Below are positions 6,318 through 8,449 of a DNA stretch of 8,449 nucleotides, piece by piece (the first letter of the stretch is position 1; every line of letters starts with the position of its first letter). The DNA lies in NCBI GenBank assembly GCA_017556565.1, contig JAFYMQ010000055.1:1-8449 (forward strand), in the 5' to 3' direction. The translations under genes and the position numbers were made by a program. This DNA is from Clostridia bacterium. Lineage in GTDB: Bacteria > Bacillota > Clostridia > Oscillospirales > Butyricicoccaceae. The notes beneath the pieces were generated by a model that made no database searches, was not told the origin of the DNA, and was given only the letters and a program-made list of their open reading frames with translations.

Positions 6318-7676
6318 TTATATAAGTTCGTTTACTGTCTGTTTGAAAAATCTGCCCCGTTCCATAAAGTTCGGGAACTGATCAAAGCTTGCGCAGGCAG
6401 GGGAGAAGAGCACTACAGAGCCGCTCTTGGCTATCCTGCGGCAGGCCTCAACGGTGGTTTTAAGGTCGTCATATCGGTAGATGACGGGCTTTTTGGGCTC
6501 TTTGGCATTGTTGACCGCGGCCTCGATCTTGTCTGCGGTAGCGCCGCACAGCATCAGCGTGTCAACACGCTTGCACACCAGCTCACCAAACTCGTCAAAA
6601 GCGATCTTCTTGTCATAGCCGCCCGCAATAAGCACCACGGGACAGTCAAAGCACATGAGTCCTGCCTGAGCACGTGTGGGGCTGCTTGCTATGGAGTCGT
6701 TATAATATTTTACCCCATCAAGCTCGCGGGTAAACTCAATTCTGTGCTCCACTCCGGTAAAAGTATCGGCAACACGGGCAATACTCTCCTCGCCGACCTC
6801 GTGCTCGGTAGCAGCTATAGCCGCCATAAAGTTTGCTATATTGTGTCTGCCGGGTATACGAAGTCTGTCTGCTCTCAGCATGGGCGTGCCGTCCTTGCAG
6901 ATGCTTTCGCCGTCAAAGCTGTAGCCCTTTTCAAGAGGGGACAGGGAGAAAAACTTTGCCTGAGACGAGCACCGCTCGCCAAAACCGCGGGTGGTCATAT
7001 CGTCATGGTTGAGCACACAGATATTACTGCTTGTCTGTCTTGCCAGCAGGTTGTATTTTGCGCTCTCGTACTCACCCATTGAGCGGTGCCAGTCAAGATG
7101 GTTGGGGGTAACGTTGGTCACCACCGCAACGTTGGGCGCGTGGGTCATATCCATCAGCTGAAAAGACGACAGCTCCACAACAACACGGCTGTTTGCGTTC
7201 ATCTCGTCCAGTCTGGGCAGCAGGGGTGCACCGATATTGCCGCCCAAAAATACGTCATAGCCCTGTGCACGCAGCAGCTCGGCAATAATGGTGGACGTGG
7301 TGGTCTTGCCGTCCGAGCCGGTTATTGCGGTGATGGGGCAGGGACAGTGGGCAAAAAAGGTGTCCATCTCGGACGTAATACTGGCCCCCCGTGCCCGTGC
7401 AGCCTCAAGTGCGGGCACGTCGGGACGCACACCGGGGGTGCGGAATATAACGTCGCCGTCCAGCTTGTCGAGATAACCCTCGCCCAAGATCAAGTTTACT
7501 TTATGTGCTTTAAGCTCGGCTAAGAATGCAGGGTCAAGCTGAGATTCAACCTTTTTGTCATGGACAAAAAGCCAGCAGTGATCCCATAGCATACGGATAA
7601 GGGGCGTGTTGGAAACGCCCGCGCCGATAACCGAAACCTTTTTGTTCTTCACATCAGCGATAAAATCTTTGAGCAA
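6318..7676 (-). CDS. murD: UDP-N-acetylmuramoyl-L-alanine--D-glutamate ligase (MurD)
   Basis: This 452-residue Mur ligase has the usual MurD length. It adds D-glutamate to UDP-MurNAc-L-Ala, using ATP, in cytoplasmic peptidoglycan precursor synthesis. Domains in order: an N-terminal nucleotide-sugar domain beginning KVSVIGAGVSN (13-23); a central ATPase with the P-loop TGSDGKTTT (119-127), VVELSSFQL (166-174), VTPNHLDWH (189-197) and Lys207 in YESAKYNLL as the expected carbamylated lysine; and a C-terminal domain with GRHNIANFMAAIAA, GVEHRIE, YYNDSIASSPTR and LFSPACASFDQFPNF, all typical of clostridial MurD. The start is TTG at 7674-7676, with GGAGG nine bases upstream; no ATG or GTG lies in frame between. 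It is the first gene of the operon, with a promoter at 7715-7743. No other mur genes are present in the window, so it lies apart from a standard division/cell-wall cluster on this side at least. Confidence 0.97.
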   Translation of the reverse strand: MLKDFIADVKNKKVSVIGAGVSNTPLIRMLWDHCWLFVHDKKVESQLDPAFLAELKAHKVNLILGEGYLDKLDGDVIFRTPGVRPDVPALEAARARGASITSEMDTFFAHCPCPITAITGSDGKTTTSTIIAELLRAQGYDVFLGGNIGAPLLPRLDEMNANSRVVVELSSFQLMDMTHAPNVAVVTNVTPNHLDWHRSMGEYESAKYNLLARQTSSNICVLNHDDMTTRGFGERCSSQAKFFSLSPLEKGYSFDGESICKDGTPMLRADRLRIPGRHNIANFMAAIAATEHEVGEESIARVADTFTGVEHRIEFTRELDGVKYYNDSIASSPTRAQAGLMCFDCPVVLIAGGYDKKIAFDEFGELVCKRVDTLMLCGATADKIEAAVNNAKEPKKPVIYRYDDLKTTVEACRRIAKSGSVVLFSPACASFDQFPNFMERGRFFKQTVNELI

Positions 7677-7684
7677 ATGAAAAC

Positions 7685-7690
7685 GCCTCC
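7685..7690 (-). promoter_or_regulatory. Ribosome binding site deciding the TTG start of murD
   Basis: The minus strand carries CGGAGGCG followed by TTTTCAT and then TTG. The GGAGG core lies 9 bases from the TTG, and no ATG or GTG is in frame nearby, so TTG is the only well-supported start for murD. Confidence 0.75.
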
Positions 7691-7714
7691 GAAAAAAGAT
7701 ATTTATACATTATA

Positions 7715-7743
7715 ATTATATTACAATCACATATTTTTGACAA
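7715..7743 (-). promoter_or_regulatory. Sigma-A type promoter for the murD-M42-ruvC operon
   Basis: On the minus strand a -35 box TTGTCA (plus-strand 7738-7743) is followed by exactly 17 bases and a perfect -10 box TATAAT (7715-7720). The surroundings are AT-rich. Transcription would begin near 7708, leaving a leader of about 30 bases before the murD TTG. It is the only strong minus-strand promoter noticed upstream of the seven-gene run. Confidence 0.82.
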
Positions 7744-7753
7744 GGTATGATGC

Positions 7754-7782
7754 TTGATAAAACTGTAAACTTATGTTATAAT
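7754..7782 (+). promoter_or_regulatory. Sigma-A type promoter for rnpB
   Basis: A -35 box TTGATA at 7754-7759, a 17-base spacer and a perfect TATAAT at 7777-7782 predict initiation near 7789, which coincides with the 5' strand of the RNase P RNA P1 helix. The promoter is back to back with the murD promoter, with only 10 bases between the two -35 boxes. Confidence 0.88.
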
Positions 7783-7788
7783 CTATCC

Positions 7789-8125
7789 GTCGGCCGGCCG
7801 AACGACCGCGCTCGCGCAAGCGGGTGAGGAAAGTCCGGGCTTCACAGAGCAGGGTAGCTGATAACGTCAGCCGAGAGTAATCTCCGGACAAGTGCAACAG
7901 AGAGATACCGCCTCATTTTTTGAGGTAAGGGTGGAAAGGTGAGGTAAGAGCTCACCGGCGGAGCAGGTAACTGCCCCGTCATGTAAACTCTATCCGAAGC
8001 AACACCGACTCGAGGGATACGGCTTGCTCGGCCAATCTTCGGACAGGTGGCTTGAGGCGTGGGGTGACCCATTGCCCAGATAGATGGTCGTTTAAGACAG
8101 AACCCGGCTTACAGACCGACCGACA
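7789..8125 (+). ncRNA. rnpB: RNase P RNA, bacterial class A
   Basis: This is the catalytic RNA of RNase P, which removes 5' leaders from tRNA precursors together with the small protein RnpA. The universally conserved blocks are visible. CR-I is GAGGAAAGTCCGGGC at 7826-7840. The CR-II/III region GTGCAACAGAGAGATACCGCC starts at 7892. A class A P10-P12 segment runs 7923-7956, with the hairpin GGTGAG/CTCACC. CR-V comprises CCAGATAGATGG at 8076-8087 and ACAGAACCCGGCTTA ending at 8111. GGG-GTGA-CCC at 8061-8070 is the P18 stem with its GNRA tetraloop. The 5' GTCGGCCGGCC pairs, with two mismatches, with GACCGACCGAC near 8115-8125 to make P1. Both mature ends are estimates within a few bases. The class A architecture suits Clostridia and argues against Bacilli, which carry class B. 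Confidence 0.96.
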
Positions 8126-8137
8126 CCCTCAGACAGT

Positions 8138-8166
8138 AAACGCCGCGGCAGCTGCCGCGGCGTTTT
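8138..8166 (+). terminator. Rho-independent terminator of rnpB
   Basis: A perfect GC-rich hairpin has stem arms at 8138-8149 and 8154-8165 (AAACGCCGCGGC and its complement) and an AGCT loop. It ends in TTTT at 8163-8166, then ATTCTG. It begins about a dozen bases after the RNase P RNA 3' end. Confidence 0.9.
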
Positions 8167-8196
8167 ATTCTGCGATAAAATATTTTCTAATACCCC

Positions 8197-8224
8197 TTGA
8201 TTTTGCCGACGGTTATGGTAATAT
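8197..8224 (+). promoter_or_regulatory. Possible promoter for the downstream membrane-protein gene
   Basis: TTGATT at 8197-8202 is followed after 16 bases by TAATAT at 8219-8224, four of six matches to the -10 consensus. It lies between the rnpB terminator and the gene at 8264, where a promoter is expected, but the boxes are imperfect. Confidence 0.35.
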
Positions 8225-8263
8225 CAAGCATAGGTCAGAACATAGATTGAGGAGGTGTGCTAT

Positions 8264-8449
8264 ATGCCGTTTTTACTGTTTTCCGCGCTGTTTATTTTGA
8301 CTTGCACCGAAAAACTTTCCAGCAAAAAACTGCAGACAACCACCGCCTTTGACCTGCCCCAGATATTGATGGCAAACGTGGTAAACGCCATTGTGGGCGT
8401 TGTCTACTATCTTGCGATAGGCGTACCCCTCCGCTTCGAGCTGAAAATG
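8264..8449 (+). CDS. Hypothetical hydrophobic (probable multi-pass membrane) protein, N-terminal part
   Basis: The frame opens with ATG at 8264-8266 and stays open to the window end, showing 62 residues of a longer protein. AGGAGG at 8250-8255 lies 8 bases upstream, which fixes the start. The first residues, MPFLLFSALFILTCTEKLSS, are a hydrophobic stretch followed by charged residues. A second hydrophobic segment, around ILMANVVNAIVGVVYYLAIG (about residues 35-54), looks like a full membrane helix. This spacing would fit a small-molecule transporter such as a drug/metabolite (EamA-type) permease, but no diagnostic motif is visible and the family is not recognised with confidence. It has its own ribosome site and follows the rnpB terminator, so it is a separate transcription unit. 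Confidence 0.72.
   Translation, partial: MPFLLFSALFILTCTEKLSSKKLQTTTAFDLPQILMANVVNAIVGVVYYLAIGVPLRFELKM

Noticed and set aside
5349..7082. A 577-codon open frame on the plus strand opposite peptidase D and murD
   Set aside because: It runs antisense to two well-recognised genes, has no sensible ribosome site, shows low-complexity composition (many Gly, Ala, His, Val) and matches no family. It is a by-product of the codon bias of the minus-strand genes.
7390..7419. Inverted repeat CGTGCCCG...CGGGCACG inside murD
   Set aside because: It is an 8-bp match in GC-rich conserved coding sequence with no T tract and no link to a gene boundary, so it is probably chance.
7602..7620. Small hairpin GGGCGT/ACGCCC near the murD 5' end
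   Set aside because: It encodes part of the conserved glycine-rich N-terminal loop. The stem is only 6 bp, far from the ribosome site and without an alternative pairing, so no attenuator or riboswitch is supported.
7842..8300. Open frames of 76 and 82 codons on the two strands across the RNase P RNA
   Set aside because: They lie largely within the structured rnpB gene; the plus-strand frame also crosses its terminator. Neither has a plausible ribosome site or protein family.

Overview
The window looks like chromosomal DNA from an anaerobic clostridial Firmicute, probably a gut Ruminococcaceae/Oscillospiraceae-type organism. This rests on moderately high GC, strong AGGAGG-type ribosome sites, frequent GTG/TTG starts, a class A RNase P RNA, and clostridial forms of the THUMP-type methyltransferase, MurD and the 'aluminium resistance' PLP enzyme. 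The genus is inference. No mobile element, CRISPR array, tRNA or rRNA gene was seen.

Layout: (1) bases 1-434, plus strand: the 3' part of a THUMP/RlmL-type RNA methyltransferase. (2) 449-481: a strong hairpin between the convergent methyltransferase and ruvC genes. (3) 491-7676, minus strand: one tightly packed seven-gene transcription unit, in transcription order murD, four consecutive M42-family metallo-aminopeptidase paralogues (here D, C, B, A), a PLP-dependent methionine gamma-lyase-like protein, and ruvC. Junctions are +15, -4, -8, +14, +3 and -1 nt, so polycistronic transcription and translational coupling are likely. (4) 7715-7782: two back-to-back sigma-A type promoters, one firing left into murD and one firing right into rnpB. 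(5) about 7789-8125, plus strand: rnpB, followed by a GC-rich terminator. (6) 8264 to the window end: the start of a small hydrophobic, probably multi-pass membrane protein that continues outside the window.

The most distinctive feature is the run of four different M42 peptidases in one operon behind murD. All four keep the metal ligands and catalytic acids expected for TET-type aminopeptidases, but they differ in secondary motifs. A and B form a close pair with an unusual metal-site context, while C and D are each divergent in other positions. They may form a set of self-compartmentalised peptidases with complementary specificities, or hetero-oligomers, for the last steps of peptide breakdown. 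A link to the cell-wall gene murD, to the PLP enzyme or to ruvC is only suggested by co-transcription. Everything else looks like ordinary housekeeping sequence.
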